Part shown: one piece after another, positions 24,051 to 37,836 of the stretch
Numbering within the stretch: position 1 is the stretch's first letter
Layout: the number at the start of each line of letters is the position of its first letter
NCBI GenBank assembly: GCA_013399895.1
Contig: VXBA01003281.1
Coordinates: 155,664 to 219,663 of the forward strand
Direction of reading: 5' to 3'
Origin: Serilophus lunatus
Lineage: Eukaryota; Chordata; Aves; Passeriformes; Eurylaimidae
DNA: 64,000 nucleotides
Made by a program: the position numbers and the translations under genes
Notes under the pieces: generated by a model
Seen by the model: the letters and a program-made list of their open reading frames with translations, nothing else
Databases searched by the model: none
Told to the model about the DNA's origin: nothing

Positions 24051-27000
24051 CCACTTTTATGATGAAAATGGAGCATCTACATCCAAAATTCAACCTGAAA
24101 TTTAGTTCAGCCACTATCACTCTGGAAATGAGCAAACTCTGTGACAATCCTCTTTTAAACTATACATTTATGAATAAAAAAAGGGAAAAATAGGATATGT
24201 AGAAATATCTCAGCATTAATATACATGATTAACTTGTTGTCTCTGCCTGGGGTCTAAAAATTAGCAAGAGTTTTGCATGTCTGTTGTGGGTATGCACTGA
24301 GACAGACAGTGCACAAAGTTGTCTATGAATATTTCCAGGATCAAAATCTTTGAAATTATTAGCTCGGCTGTTGTGCTCTTTTCAGGCTCTATGGTAGAAC
24401 ACTAATGCAGTGCCACTTAGATTGTGCAGGTGTAGCACCTACTACCGACCACCCTGTGGTTGTCTTTCTTTCAGAGTAGGGCTTAGGATAGGGTACTCAC
24501 TCATACTCAGCATTGGTCAAAGCGTGTTGCCACTCAAGTCAATGAAAATTTTTACCAAGCCCTTTAAAAAGAGAGCTAGGAGATTGACATTTTTAAAAAT
24601 CTATGATAGGGGAATTCGCAAAGACTAAATTTATTCTAGGAAACCTAATCTTGCATTCATCTTGGAGGAGGAAGTCTCCCCTAGGAGGGGAGTTGACAGC
24701 AGAAGACTGGTTATAGATACTTGGTGCTTTAAATTATCCTTCTGGAAGAGCCTATCTCATCTGCTGCCCGTAGGAGGAACCTAGGGAGCATGAGAAAAAG
24801 TCAGGCACTGTAAATATCTCACTGAGTGGCTTTCCTTCCTGTCTTCCTTACTTCTGTATTTCTAGCCCTGGGCTGTTGTTGCTGTCCCTTTCTTTCACCT
24901 GCTGACGTCCCCCCTGCATACTCCTGTCATTCTTGTTCGCTGTTACCAGATTTCAGGTGGGATTGCTCCCTTTCCTGTTCACAAATGCCTCCCTTATAAC
25001 ACTGACCCAACTCTGGTGGTCATAGCTGTTTGCCTGTGAAATCCATCATGTAAGTTGTGTTGAGGATAGAAGGATAACTGTTCCAACAGCAGTAAATGAG
25101 CTGTTTAAACCTTTTCGTAAAAGCAATTGTTCTTTCTCTGTAAAGTCAAAAGAATTGACGTATCTCATTAGTCTATTAAGCAGTACAAAGATAAATGCTT
25201 CATATATAAGAATGAATGCAGATGATGATACCAATTAATTGAGAGGCTTTAGAAATATAAACTAGGGTCTATAATAGCTTTTACTTCTAGATTATCATGA
25301 TTTTTTAAAAATTTCATAGATAATTTAGTGTTCTAATTAGATGAATACTAATATTAGGTGGTCACAGATGAAACCTGTCTTCTTCAGTAAAACACGAATA
25401 TTGTCTGTTCTTAGTTAAGCAAAAATGTTTTTAACTCCTGTTTGTGTTTCTTTCTTAAACACAGACAAGCTGGATATTTTGATAGAACAAGAAGTTTATT
25501 GACTTTGTAAAAAAGGTATGAGATAATTGAATTCTCACAGGCAAGTGTTGAGTTGTGAAGCTAATCCATGTTAAAATGTTTTGGGTTTCTTTCTGCATTG
25601 TTCAGCTGGACAGTTATTTACTAGTGCAAAATGAAGCTTGATACACAAAAAATGTACTGGTATTTTTATATATAGATGTACGTAAGGCAGAAAAATGTGT
25701 TGTCAGCTCCCAGTTTATTTGAAATTCAGCCCTTCTCAGCAAATTTTGTTCCCTTATGTATTTGTTTCATTTACCTCCCATCTTAGAAAATGTTTCTGTG
25801 GGTAATTACACTAAGTAGCCTCATTTAAAAGCCTGCTGAGCAGGGCTGGACCTTTAACCTGTAAACTTTGTCAGGCAAAAGACCATAACTAAAGCATTTA
25901 TAAAATTCATATCTTGGCAATGACGGGTAATATGCCTGGAATCCGAAAATAATAGCAGAAGATAATGAGAAGATTTCCAGGAAATTAACACAATCAAGTA
26001 GGGCATCTCAGCCCTAGTGGGAGAGATGCATGCTTTTTTAGTCAGAATATCCTTTTACATGGGAATTGTGTGATGTCTGGTGAAGGGACAGCATATCCTA
26101 ATGATTAGTTGCTTTCCCCACCATATCAGCAGGACTAATAAAAAATATTTTCCCTTCCCACAAGCCTTTTCCCTTTTAACCTGAAGCCATCATGCCTACA
26201 GCAGCACTACCAAATGACAGTCTGAGAAAGAATTGTGATGCATGCCCGGGAGTAAGTTAACAGCACTGAACTGACCGTGACCTGTAACATAACCCAGAGC
26301 TGAAGGTACTGAAGGTGAATGGTTAATGTTTTAAGATATGATGCCTGTACAGTCCTCCTAAAGCAATTCCTGAAGGGAAGGTATAGTAACTTCAGATGAG
26401 AGATATGCCTTTTTGTATGCACATTGCTATATTCATAAGGGAAAAATAAACACTTTTTATTTTTTTCTCGTGAGTTCACAAAACGGCAGACAAGTGGCAG
26501 CATTAGTTAGCAAAAAGTAAATAAATTGTTAATCTGTGTTGCCAATGTTAAAAGAGCCGGATGGGATAGATTTTCCTAAAAGAACTTTTTATTTATATGC
26601 TGAAGTCAAGAAGAGCATAATTAGAAGTTAACTAAAAATAAAAGCCGGTTTTCTTATTGACAGCTGTCATCAAGTATCTGTACACCAAAAAATATTTGAC
26701 CCTAACATGGACTTCTAAAATTGTTATCTGCTAAATCTGCTCAGACAGGTCACAGAGTTGTTGGGTTTTTTGCTGCTAAGAAGTGACACTAATGATTACA
26801 GTTCCATTTTGAAGCAATTTTTATTGCAGTACTTAGAAACTATGAAAAAACCTTTACTGGTACTATTGGCAGGAAAATTACTTTTTTTCAAAGCTATTCT
26901 ACTAAATGGAGTGGAATTTTCTAATAGCTTTTTGTTAAAAAAGTCTTTTTTAAAAAAGGTCTGAATCCTTTAAATATCTTTCGCCAGTGCTTTTTGCATC

Positions 27001-28364
27001 ACTTCAACTTTAATTTTTTGTTAAGGGACATTTGAATTCTACCAACAGGCAATACCCCTTCTGTTCTAGGCAGCAATGTAAACAATTTTTTTTTAAGACA
27101 TAGTTCTATATAGAAAAAAAGCCTCACAACAAATTTTTCAGAAAAGCAGTCTTCTAGCATCTTAGGCATAAGCGTATGCATATGTATTCCTGTAAGCACA
27201 CGCAGACCTTCCCTTCTGCATACTATTTGATCGGCATAAGAGATGGCATAAGCATAAGGATTTATGCATAGACCTACATATGATAATGTTAGCCATGTTC
27301 AGATCCATCTTTTTCCGCTATTTTTGCAGGCATCTTTCTGGTGCTTTGCAATGTCTTGATTTCAGGCACTGTTACAAAAGGTGTCTTTTTATACTTGGAA
27401 AAATTCCTTACTGGTGTTAATTTTCACCAGTGATATCTTGAAGTCTAGCAGCAGTTTTCCATCAGTAATGGCTGGGAAGACAAGAGTTGCTTAATAACTG
27501 TATATAATTTCAGCTGATGGCATGGAAATTGAGAAATGTCTATATGAACCTCATTAACCCTGTCTGATATATATGAGGAGGCATGGTATGCACATTTGTG
27601 TCCCAGAATGCTGTGCATTGTGTCTCTGGTGACCCTCAAGCTGCACAACATCTCCTGTACATAACCTCAGTTCTTCCTCCTTGTGTTTTGGTAAAACCCT
27701 CACTGGGACCTGCCTTGGATGAGAAATAAATGCTTTGAAAGATCGTCTCTGCTGGTAGCTTCCTGGAGAGCACTCTGGGATCTGCATGTTCGTGAGGGTC
27801 AGTGAATAACTCTGTCATGATAATTTTTCAGATTATTTACTTTCCGTCTGTGGGATCACTTGCTTCAGCCTGTAGTGGCATCACGGTATTGTTACTGTTG
27901 AGCTCTGCCTTGAACGACTGTTGTGGAGGTGAGTGGGGAGTATGAACCTCCAGCAGCACAGTGATAAAGGACTAGACATAAAGCAAGTCAGATGAAGAAA
28001 ACAGTCAAGAATGGGGTCAAGGAAAAATCAGTTAAATCTTATCTAGGTCTAGGTTAATGGTATAGGTTACTATTGATGCCAATAATAAATAATTTAATTT
28101 GAATTTAGTTCCACAAAGTTTTAAATATGTTTCAATGAAAATGTTTGTCAAATGACTACTTTTATTTTAACTCATCAAGCTTAACACTTCTTAAACGACA
28201 GAAAGAAATCAGATGAGGATAGCTTTGTATCATGAATTTTAATTGTATCACTGGTCCATGTTTTATTTTTTAAATTAAAAATATTCATCTTCTGAGAATT
28301 TTGGCCTAAGTCCAGCATCACAGCTATTGTGTACTAGAACCCTCCAAAAAGGTAATCCAAATTA

Positions 28365-28560
28365 AATAGAAGTGTGAATCCACAGTGGATTAATTAAATG
28401 ACATTAAACTCTCATGTGGATACTCTGAATCAGAATTAAAAGTGTCTTGATTCAATTTAACTTAATTTCCAGAGTAAATGAGTTAATTAAGTGTGCTGTG
28501 ATTTTGAATGAAAGTGTCTACACAGAGGTTTAATATATTTTGACTAATCCAACTTAAAAA
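28365..28560. mobile_element. Inverted-repeat-rich fossil, possibly an ancient DNA transposon/MITE
   Basis: Four diverged copies of a unit resembling GTGTCCACACAGGGTTTAAT alternate in orientation: + at about 28376-28397, - at 28404-28423, - at 28483-28500, and + at 28514-28533. For example, the reverse complement of 28514-28533 (TTAAACCTCTGTGTAGACAC) aligns with 28404-28423 (TTAAACTCTCATGTGGATAC). This kind of internal inverted structure is typical of old non-autonomous DNA elements. I could not define outer termini or a target duplication. A conserved AT-rich enhancer is the alternative. Confidence 0.35.
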
Positions 28561-31500
28561 TTAAGTCAGACTAACTTTCTTGAGTGATCCTTGTACTGGC
28601 AAACCCTTGATAACTTGATAAGAAGTCAAAGAAAGGCTACTGCGCCAAAAAGAAGACTGTTACTGTAACCAGTAGTTCAGACTTGATTTGTGTATTGGGA
28701 TTTTGTACATCAAGAAACAGCTTTATTTCTTGGTTCATAAATTGTTGTTCATTAATAAAAGTCATTCTTTCAAAGAAAGGAAGAACAGCTGTGCAGCCTC
28801 AAAAGTGATGTACCTGTGATGGTGCAGTTGCTAATCCCACAGGAGGTTGCTATACATGATTCGTTTCTGAGCATCAGAGCAGCAAGTTACCTAGTATTTG
28901 TGGTACCACGAGAACAGAGTAACAGCATTTCTCAAATGATGAGGAGGATAGAGAAGTTCAGGTAACATTTTTCATTTTGGAAAGAATAAAGGACCACCAT
29001 GGACCTATTCCACTCTGGATAATTCTTGATTATAAAATGGTAGGGAATCATTGAGATTAGGTTATGAAGAGAACAATACTACCCTGGTATAAAGAAAAAC
29101 AAATAAATTAGTAGCTTTACATTATCATATCATGTGAGTTAGGAATGGTTGCAGTACTGGCAGTCAGTACAGAGAAAAGAAGGTGAATGTGGCTTGACAT
29201 CTGTGCAACAATGCAGAGGCAAATGGCAGGGAAGAGGGAAATAGAGAAGCAAAGGTGAAGGTTCCTGTGCAAAAATTGTGGGCACTCTCCCACCTTAGTC
29301 TGGGCCATAGGGCTCCTGAATGAGCTATAAAGCATTAACTAGACCTGACAGGGCTGAAGTTGGGGTGAAAGAGATGAAGAGTGACTAACCTAAGTCACAA
29401 GGGCTTCCCTGAGCCGCTATGTTCACCTGTCTCATGATTCCTGGCACTGATGTGACATTTTGAATGTGCTGACTGTCTCAGACAAAAACGTGGAGAGGGA
29501 GATGTTTCCTCTTCCTTCAGCTGATTAGAAAGAACAATATGTGAGGAGAATACAGTTTGGTGCCATATGAGATTCAAGTATTGTCAATTAAAGAGCAGAT
29601 AAGCACGTCCCCCATTGAATGAGACAAGAAAAATACCAGGAAAGAGGGGTAAGGACTCAGTTACTGTTTTGCAGAGGTAGTGCTTCCTCTACTAACGCAG
29701 AGACTAACATTTATCATATTTATCTCAGTTTGCTTTTTTTTCTTGATTGATATTTTATTATAATTTTTTGTGGTAAGTAATTTATGGAGTCCTTAGTACT
29801 TCAGGACTCAGTGCTTTGTAATGGTAATGTGATACAAAAGAAGCTACAGAGCTGAGACAATATAAAATGCATGCTTTAATTGTACTTTGAATCTTTGTCC
29901 TTATTACCCTCTTTTGTTTTACTCTGCCCAATGCAAGAGTCTTTAAGACCAAATATCAGCCTTCAAGCACTTATAGAAATTACAGCAGCTATTGCTAGTA
30001 AAATGGAGAAACAGGTGCATAAGAAAATGAGATTTTTAAATGCCTGCTTTAATTTTACTGCAAGAATAAGCTCTGGAAACAAAGCCTTGATTGGAAAAGT
30101 GCAGAGAATCAAAAACGAGTTGCGTGAGTGTCTTCACTACATCTTTTAATTATGATGAAATTTTGCCACATTTTCCTTCTGTATTATTATCAGAGCACAA
30201 TTTTCATGCCTTTCATATTCTAAAAACTCCAGAGTGACACACACATTTATTTCTAGTATTAAATTGTGCTGCTGAAGCACATTCTGTTTGGCATGACGTC
30301 CTTTCAGTTTAATTTTCTTCAAAAAATCTGTTTCATCTTTTCAGAGTATAAATGGCATACCATTGACCCTTCAACTTCCTGCTATTCCCTCCTGTCTTCA
30401 GTACTCAGATGACTAAGTTGGGAATGTGTTCAAGTGGTGGCATCTGGTTCTTTGGGGAGCTCTGTGAGCAATTATGTTGGCAGCTTTACAGATGGCTCTT
30501 CATGCATTGTGGGGTGAATCTGAGCTTTTATCTTTTTAGATATCTGTGATTTGGAAGAACATACGTGCTGGTAAATAACTGCGCTCTTCCCTTCTTGAGT
30601 ATCTGTCCAAGGCTAAACTAAATGCAGCTGCATTAAAAGCTCATTGCTCCATGAACCAGACGTAAATAAAACACATACAAGTGTTCATTTACAAAGCTGT
30701 TTCTAAAGGCTTGGGTGCATGGATACTATCCCTCTTAAAGACTCTGCTCTTTGTCTTCCAGATAACAGATATTGTCTTGTTAGTCAGATATTTCCCAACT
30801 GGAAATTTAAGTGCTAATCCTCGAAAGAGTAACTGTTGGATGTTTAAAGAGAGTGTTTTTTCCTTACAGTTCCCTTTAAAGACTAGTTGATTCAGGTGTG
30901 TCCGGAGGATCATAAAACCTAGATGCTCGGGCATACTTTTTTTAAAATAGGTATATATGTTAGATACATTTAGAATGATCAGAGGAAGGTCTTATCAAAA
31001 GGTTGTACCTTCTCAGAAAATAGTTAGCATTGTAATAGAATGTGGTGGCAGGGTGGAATTGAAAGAGCACTGATGGGTGCAGAAGGGTGAGCGTTTCCAG
31101 ACTCCGCAGCCTTTGATTTTTTGACCCAAGATAAAGTGTGGAGAACAATTAATTTTTATCTTCAGAGTATATCTGACTTGATCTCAAGCAATTTACTTAA
31201 TTTCTTTTGGGTAGGCATTAATAAGGCTTGAAAATTTTTCAGTATGGGCAACAGAATTAGCTGGAGCATCTAAAAGACCTCATCTCATTAAATTGGATAT
31301 CTTTAAGTGAAGACGTCTCATTTCATCCCCTTTATTAGCTGAGTTCAGAGGACAGCAGCTTTACGTATGACAGTGGAACAAGTGCACTCAATATAACATA
31401 CTCAGGGATTTGTCTGTGGAATCCATACAGAGCAAAGGGGGCGTCTGGTCCAGAGCTTTTCACTTGGCGCCTGTGAAGGGCATTGCTGATAGGGTTTGCC

Positions 31501-33012
31501 TGCCAATCTGCCTAACTTCTGTCTGCCTAAAAGTTATGCTTTTAGTCAAACAAGAGTATGCAATAGAAATTTAAGCACTAAATTTTGCATTAATGCTTTC
31601 TACCGATAATGGATTTATAGATAATATAAGCTTCAAAAAACCCCCAGTCTAGGTGACAGAAAAACAGTTGCTACTTGCTTTACTGTCAAGATTACATATT
31701 ACCTTCTGTGGTCTGAGACTGGTGAAATCAAGAGGCTGTTTTTGCAGCACCAGTTTGTACAGTTGTATAGCTCCCTCGGGAGAAAAAATGGGGTCCTGGG
31801 ACCTGGCAGTAAGGCAGAGAGCATCTCACAAGTGCTGAGGAAACATTTGAGGTATGTGATGTAACCTGTACAGTTCTGGCATCAGGATGCTGTGTCATTT
31901 GAGAAAATCCTCTAGAATTGTCACTTTGATTAAAGCTACTTGATTATAATATTTGATTATAAACTGTTTTATAATGTGTTCTCTATGAAGCATTCCAGGA
32001 TTGAGGAATTTTACATAGCATTTCTAATGAGATGGATTTTGAGCAGAATACACCATATCTGAGTTGCTATGAGTTCATAATCTCTTTTAATACTTCAAAA
32101 TAGCAACTTCTGACTAATCTTTTTCCAGTCGTAAGACTGTAATGTACACATTTGAAAGATCCGCTGATATTTTGTAAGGATACCTGAAGTAAAATGTGAA
32201 TCAGCTTAAAGAACTTGGCACAAAGACAGAGTTTTTATATATCACATAGAAGATTGAATTATGGCCTTTGAGGATCCTGTGTTCACACTTCCAGTTACAG
32301 GCAAGAGTCAGTAAAAACCATATCTGAACAATGAAGATCTTATAACTTTCTTGTGACCTAGTCAATTTGATTATTGAACTATACATGATTTTAAGGAGTT
32401 AATTTCTGCCTGAAACAACTGGCACACTCAGGAACATGGGAATGGCCTTAGACAACCTTTCTGCTGCCATTTAAGAGAAAAAGTAAGGAGCTAGTTAATT
32501 CTGAAGATGATTGTGACTCTCCATTCCTGCTCCCTGAGGGAGAGATATGAACAGAAATGGTGAGACAAAGAGGGACCTCAGGGAGAAGTCTGAAGTTAGG
32601 GAAGATAATATGTAACCTGGCTTTTGTCTCAGTGTTTTCTCCAGTTTCTTTTTCTTATGATTTCTAAAGAAACTACTCTGAGCTACTGTATTTATCATCC
32701 AGCCATGTCTCCAGAGATGTCCCTTGCAGATGTCAGGCTCATTAAGACCTGCTGAAAAATGAGGCTGGTACACAGAGAAGACATCTAACTGATGAAACCA
32801 GGATTTTTTGCATTTAGGTGCTCACACTTGGAACACACCCTGATACTATTTTGTGATGAAACCTGGGTACATGCCGCTTATCTCTAAAGATAAGCCTGGG
32901 TAGATGAGTGAAAAGAGACCTAGTGTACACAACAGCAGATCTTGGTGAGAAAGGCCAAAACTACAGAGTATTGTGGTGTGCATTTACACTGCACGTAAGA
33001 AGCAGTTTGGTG
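28561..33012 (+). other. Intron 1, no recognised feature
   Basis: AT-rich non-coding sequence with short chance open frames only. No repeat family or RNA gene recognised. Confidence 0.55.
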
Positions 33013-33311
33013 CTCTAGCTCAGAAGTCTTCAAAGTAGGGTACACACAAGAGACAACCCATTGAGGTATAGGAAGAAAATACTTTTTGTGCCATTAATAA
33101 ATTAAATAATATTTATTTATTTATTAATAAGTAAAATAGTATTTTAAAGTATTTTTTAAGCTTTAGCGCATCCTTTTCTATTTCTGTTTTTATGTATGTT
33201 TAACATTATGCATAATGTATTAGTACAGTGGTATATTAATATAATTAATAAATAAATTTTTTCTGCTAAAAAAGTTTTTATCGATAGGTGTTCATGACCA
33301 CTACTGTAGCT
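33013..33311. mobile_element. Candidate non-autonomous hAT-like DNA transposon
   Basis: A 283-base body (33021-33303) has decayed terminal inverted repeats. The left end is CAGAAGTCTTCAAAGT and the right end, reverse-complemented, is TAGTGGTCATGAACAC. Both resemble the hAT/Charlie-type consensus CAGNGGTCNTCAAA. It is flanked by an imperfect 8-base target duplication, CTCTAGCT (33013-33020) and CTGTAGCT (33304-33311), with 7 of 8 bases equal; 8 bp is the size typical of hAT insertion. The interior is AT-rich with ATTTATTT and TAATAAAT runs, and no transposase is present. Confidence 0.42.
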
Positions 33312-36300
33312 TAATTCTCAGGTGAAGGAATATCGGACTCTTCTGTAAGGCAGGAAAAGATAAACTCTGTCTAAGAGGGTTGCCTTAGGAAGACAGTCTC
33401 TGTAAATTCAACTGTACAGCCTCTCTGCTGTAGATCTGCCAAGAGCATATAAGTCATTTCTAAGGGTGACATGTGACTGGGAAAAGATTTAGAAAAGGGA
33501 CCATTTCCATCAGCATGGAATAATCTTTTTTTTTGGATAATGTTTAACTACCACTTAGTGGTAGTGAGAGTTCAATTCTCATTAAAATTATTTAAAAATT
33601 ACTGAATTTACTCAAAAACAATGAATTACTGACTAAAGGGACTTAAATACAGTAATTCACCCTCTGAAACAGATAAGTTTCCTGATAGAAACTCAATTCG
33701 AGATTAATAATAATAAAAACCAACAAACAATGATTCAGATATATTTTGTTGCTGATGCTAAATATTATTAAAAAGAATTATGTGTACTGTTCTTTTTTTT
33801 CTTTCTTAAAATAATTTTCTAGACAGATGAACTCTCATATACTGAGTAGGGCAGAAGCAAAACCAGCTTCATGCAATTGTATCAGTTGAAAACAATAACA
33901 TGAAAGGTAAAGGGGCAATCAAGCAAATTTCTAGCTTTACTAAGTAGGATCAAGTTTGCAAGGCATCTCTCTCAACTTGCTTTTGGAAACAATAGGAATG
34001 CCATGACAAATCTTAAAACTGCAACTAATTTATTACTGGTTTAAGTACTTCATGTTCTGGATTCCTGCTTCTCTACTGCATTGGAAAATGTCCAACAAAA
34101 AACTCTCTATGCCCCCAGGATCTACCTATAAAATAGTGAAAACCAGTGGAATATTCACTTCTCATCTTCCTCTTGGGTTTTAATCTATGTTGTCGACAAA
34201 TTGAAATACCTTATACATTTAAAACAGAGACTGACTGTAATGTGTCAAAGCCTGCCACAATGTGTGTATATAAAATCTACCAAGATCAAAGTCTATAAAC
34301 AATAATTTCTAAACTTTTGCCCCAACCAGATCAGAGAACAGAAGAGATGCTATAGCCAGCAACATGCTCTAGCTTTGGCAGAACTGGGTCATTTGACCTG
34401 ACGGAGTGAAAGACAGGACCACACAGGATGTAAGTTCTGAGGGCATGGTTTATGGAAGTGGATGCTTTCAGCTTGTGCTTTTCAGCTGCTTCCAGCTGAC
34501 ACCGAATCATTTGGAGAAGTCAATTCCCTGATTATTTAGAGCCAAAGCAGTTTTTTATCAATTTCCATGTCTTACTATTTGTATAGAATAGAATAGTATA
34601 GAATAGAATCCACATTCTGCGACCAACAGCCTCTTAAGAGTTTCTAGACATACATATGAGGGCATCCGTGTAATATGTGTGATACACACAATTCTGTGCT
34701 TTACTTGCTTTTTCTTCCAAATAGCTCTGAGGCATAGTGCATTGGGTTTTTTAATCTGCAGAGTCATGGCACAAATAGCTAGAATAACTTACTTGCTGCT
34801 GTTTTATTTTTAAGTTAGGTGAGCAATCACTAATAAGGATTCTAGGAAATTAAGGGCAGGCATCTCTTACTCCCCACTTTGCAAGAACAACATAATTATA
34901 TAGAGGATAAGTTTGGTTATATACACATATAGTTATGCATTCCATTGTGTAACTTAAAGAATTTTAGGAGAGATAAAGAAGTCTGTGTGTTAAATGCACA
35001 GCACAGTAGCAAAACTGTCACTAGGAATATTTGAACTCAAACTACGAATCATTCTCTGTAGTCACCACCTGCTTTAGCACTGCTGCACCTTAGCCTTTGC
35101 CACGCAATTCTCCTTTGAAGGTCAGTGATGCTGCTCTCAGCCCCCTCATGCAGTGAATCCTTTCCTCCCCCTTTTCACATTGTCACTTTGATAACAGGGG
35201 CCTTTCACCTGCTTTCTATGTTGTTCCACTGCAGGGAGAATGAACACAACCTTGTAGTCCTTCATTGCTTAAACATCAGCAGACAGTGTCCAGTTAATGA
35301 AAATATCAAATAACTGCAATTAAATAATGAGATTATTTCCCCCTCAAAGGCACATATTGAACTTGCTACCTGTACCTAAGATTAAAAAACTCTAATCCAG
35401 AACTAATCCACAAAATATGTGATGGAGAGGTAAGTAGAAAACGTGTACAGTAGTTGTGGCCTGGAAATGGGATCATTAACTGTGCTGACATTCCTACAGT
35501 ATTGCCAAATTGATCTTCAGGTGATCTTCATTGGCTTAAAAATGATGAAATTTTAACTGTAATGAATTTCAGAATTTGTTTCCTTCTATTTGTTGGCTTT
35601 TTAAGATCAAGGAGAACAATTCACAATTTTTTCGTAAGCATACGGCTCAGAATTATATTAGTTTTTAAAGATGTATTATTTTTATGTAATCTCATTATAC
35701 CAGCCCTAGGGAAAATACCAATTATTGTGTGATTTGCATGAGTTAGCAACACTGAAACAGTAGCGTGGTACAGTGCAGTGTATCACATGCTAATATCTCA
35801 GCACTGATGTGACTAATCTGCTGTGTTAATTCTCCATTCCATTGGAGATAGCTTGAGAAACCCCTTTCTTGACAGTGCTAATCTCACCGCTGACCCTTTA
35901 AGTATCTTTAATTTTCTTAAAGGCTCACAGAGAATGATGTGACAGTATTTCCTGTTCCTTATTATGGATCCCATAAGAAGCGATGAAAAGAACAGATATA
36001 CACCAGACAAAAGAAAATCCATGGGTTATTGCCTTCTTTGGATTACTTCGTATTTTACACACTACCACTCTTTCTAGAAATCTTTTTAATAACATTTATA
36101 TCTCTTGAAATAGGCACCACAACATATCTTTCTTTACCAGTTCTGTTAGCATCCGTGAGTAATGAGTTAAAACTCATTTTACATGTTCATTCCGTGTTAC
36201 AGTTGGAAAGTTGAAGGTTTTTGTGGCTTTACAATATGCTGTGTTTGTTGTCTTTATGGATTTATTGTCCAAGATACAAACTGAATAGAACAGTGGCACG

Positions 36301-36844
36301 TAGGAGACCAAATTCTGGTGGCATATGCCCTCTCATAAATTAGAGGTAGCATTGCTGATATTAATTAATAATGCTGCAGGTTTGCACTGCGACCATGTCC
36401 ACATTCTAAAAGCTTTCTTGATTAAAGCTAAACTAAAAGGGCAAATTATGATTTGTTTAATTAATAGTCTCTAGTTCAAAATATTATAATTCAGGATGAG
36501 ATTTCCAAGAAGACTGATCTGTAAGCTGAGTTGCCAGACCATTCAGTGAAATAATAATGTCAGCTACTCTGAGACTACAATTTGGGGACTTTGTAAAGCT
36601 CCATTGGGTTTCTGCTGGTATTAATGCATTTGAAGTAAAACCATCCAATACCTGGGTATTTTCAAGAAACTATAAGAGCACTCAAGGCATTATGAGGGTA
36701 AGTAGAATGCAGAATTATGTATTGTAATTATGGGGAGTTGATTCTGAAACAGTAGAATTTACCTATATGGTCATTTATTAGAGATGTCACTATAGCAATG
36801 TTTATGATTTTATTTCAGAAGTATTCAGGGGGCCTACCAAGATT
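33312..36844 (+). other. Intron 1, no recognised feature
   Basis: AT-rich sequence with a short AGAAT-type simple repeat near 34586-34610. No exon, RNA gene or transposon could be assigned. Confidence 0.55.
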
Positions 36845-36927
36845 AAAAAAAAAAAAAAAAAAAAAAAAGAAGGAAGAGAAAAAAAAAAAAGAGAGAGAGA
36901 GAAAAATAGAAAGAGGAAAGAGGAGAC
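36845..36927 (+). repeat. Polypurine low-complexity tract
   Basis: A24, then a GA-rich spacer, A12, a (GA)n run and further purines with a single T at 36907, about 80 bases in all. There is no recognisable transposon or gene copy immediately upstream, so it is not clearly a retroposon tail. Confidence 0.9.
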
Positions 36928-37711
36928 TATCTTCCTAATGACTATTTGAAGACAAAAAGTAATCAGTTGTTTTCAGTGGCCAAGATGACCAAGAAATCTT
37001 CAAATTGGGGTGAATATTAGGAAAGACTCCTGTGCAGGAAGAGGAGGGAACAGCTGAGTGGATAAGATTGCCTTGCCCAAGAAGTAGTGCACAGCCTTCA
37101 TGGTGGTGGTATTTTGTGCTGTGGAAGGGGAACAGAAAAGGTGAACACTTCTTGAGGTGTTTGATCTCAGAAAATCCTCACAGTTCTACTGTGAAATAAT
37201 CACAGTATTCTGGTAAGAAGGACTAGGAAAACATCTCATTTCAGGCAGCTATTACAGCAAAATACTTGAAAAAATAAATTATGTACTCCTGCAGACTTTT
37301 TTCAGTTGAAGGAACAGTGGTGCTGAATGTATTTAATTTGGGATTAGAAGCCTTCTGAATATTGGGATAATGACAGTTCTAGGCGTATATTAATGAATCT
37401 GTGTGAAGGAAGGCAGGACTGAAAAATGGCTAATCAAAGCACAAGCTATTTTAAATGGATTCCAATTTTATCTCATGACCTTCATGAAAAATATGCAATA
37501 TCTGTATCAGTAAATACTCTGCTTTTTTTGCTGGCTTGGCGCTTCTAAAAATATTTTCGTCTTTATGCTCAGGAAATAGAGAATACATACCATTTTGAAA
37601 TAAATAGGGGTGAAAATACTTTTGTTATTATTGCTTCTATTTGTAGAGCTCTGACAGTGATTGAAACTGACCAATTTTTTTCAAGAAAGGTAGACTTGGG
37701 GTAACCTTAAA
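36928..37711 (+). other. Intron 1, no recognised feature
   Basis: Non-coding sequence of mixed composition. Nothing assignable. Confidence 0.5.
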
Positions 37712-37836
37712 AATCATAGAATGGTTTAGATTTCAAGGGACCATTAAAGATTATTTAGTTCTAACCCTCCTTCCATGGGCAGAGACACCTGCCACTAGAC
37801 CAGATTGCTCAAAACCCCATCCAACCTGTTCAGGTA
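37712..37836 (-). mobile_element. CR1 LINE 3' end fragment
   Basis: Reads as the reverse complement of the avian CR1 3' end: AATCATAGAATGGTTTAG, then GGACCATTAAAGATTATTTA, CCATGGGCAGAGACACCTGC, CACTAGACCAG and CCCCATCCAACCTGTTCAGG. It is about 125 bases long, 5'-truncated and diverged. Confidence 0.88.

Larger units (their letters stand above)
17927..28364 (+). other. Intron 1, no recognised gene
   Basis: Ordinary AT-rich intronic sequence. Only short tandem duplications stand out: a 10-base unit TGTAACAGGA twice at 19561-19580, an 11-base unit AAAGTGTATTC twice near 20536-20557, and a (CAAA)n-like run at 24014-24050. No exon or RNA gene is visible. Confidence 0.55.

Noticed and set aside
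36845..36890. Poly-A run as the tail of a processed pseudogene.
   Set aside because: No gene-like or SINE-like sequence precedes it, no polyadenylation signal sits at the right distance, and it merges into a GA-rich simple repeat.
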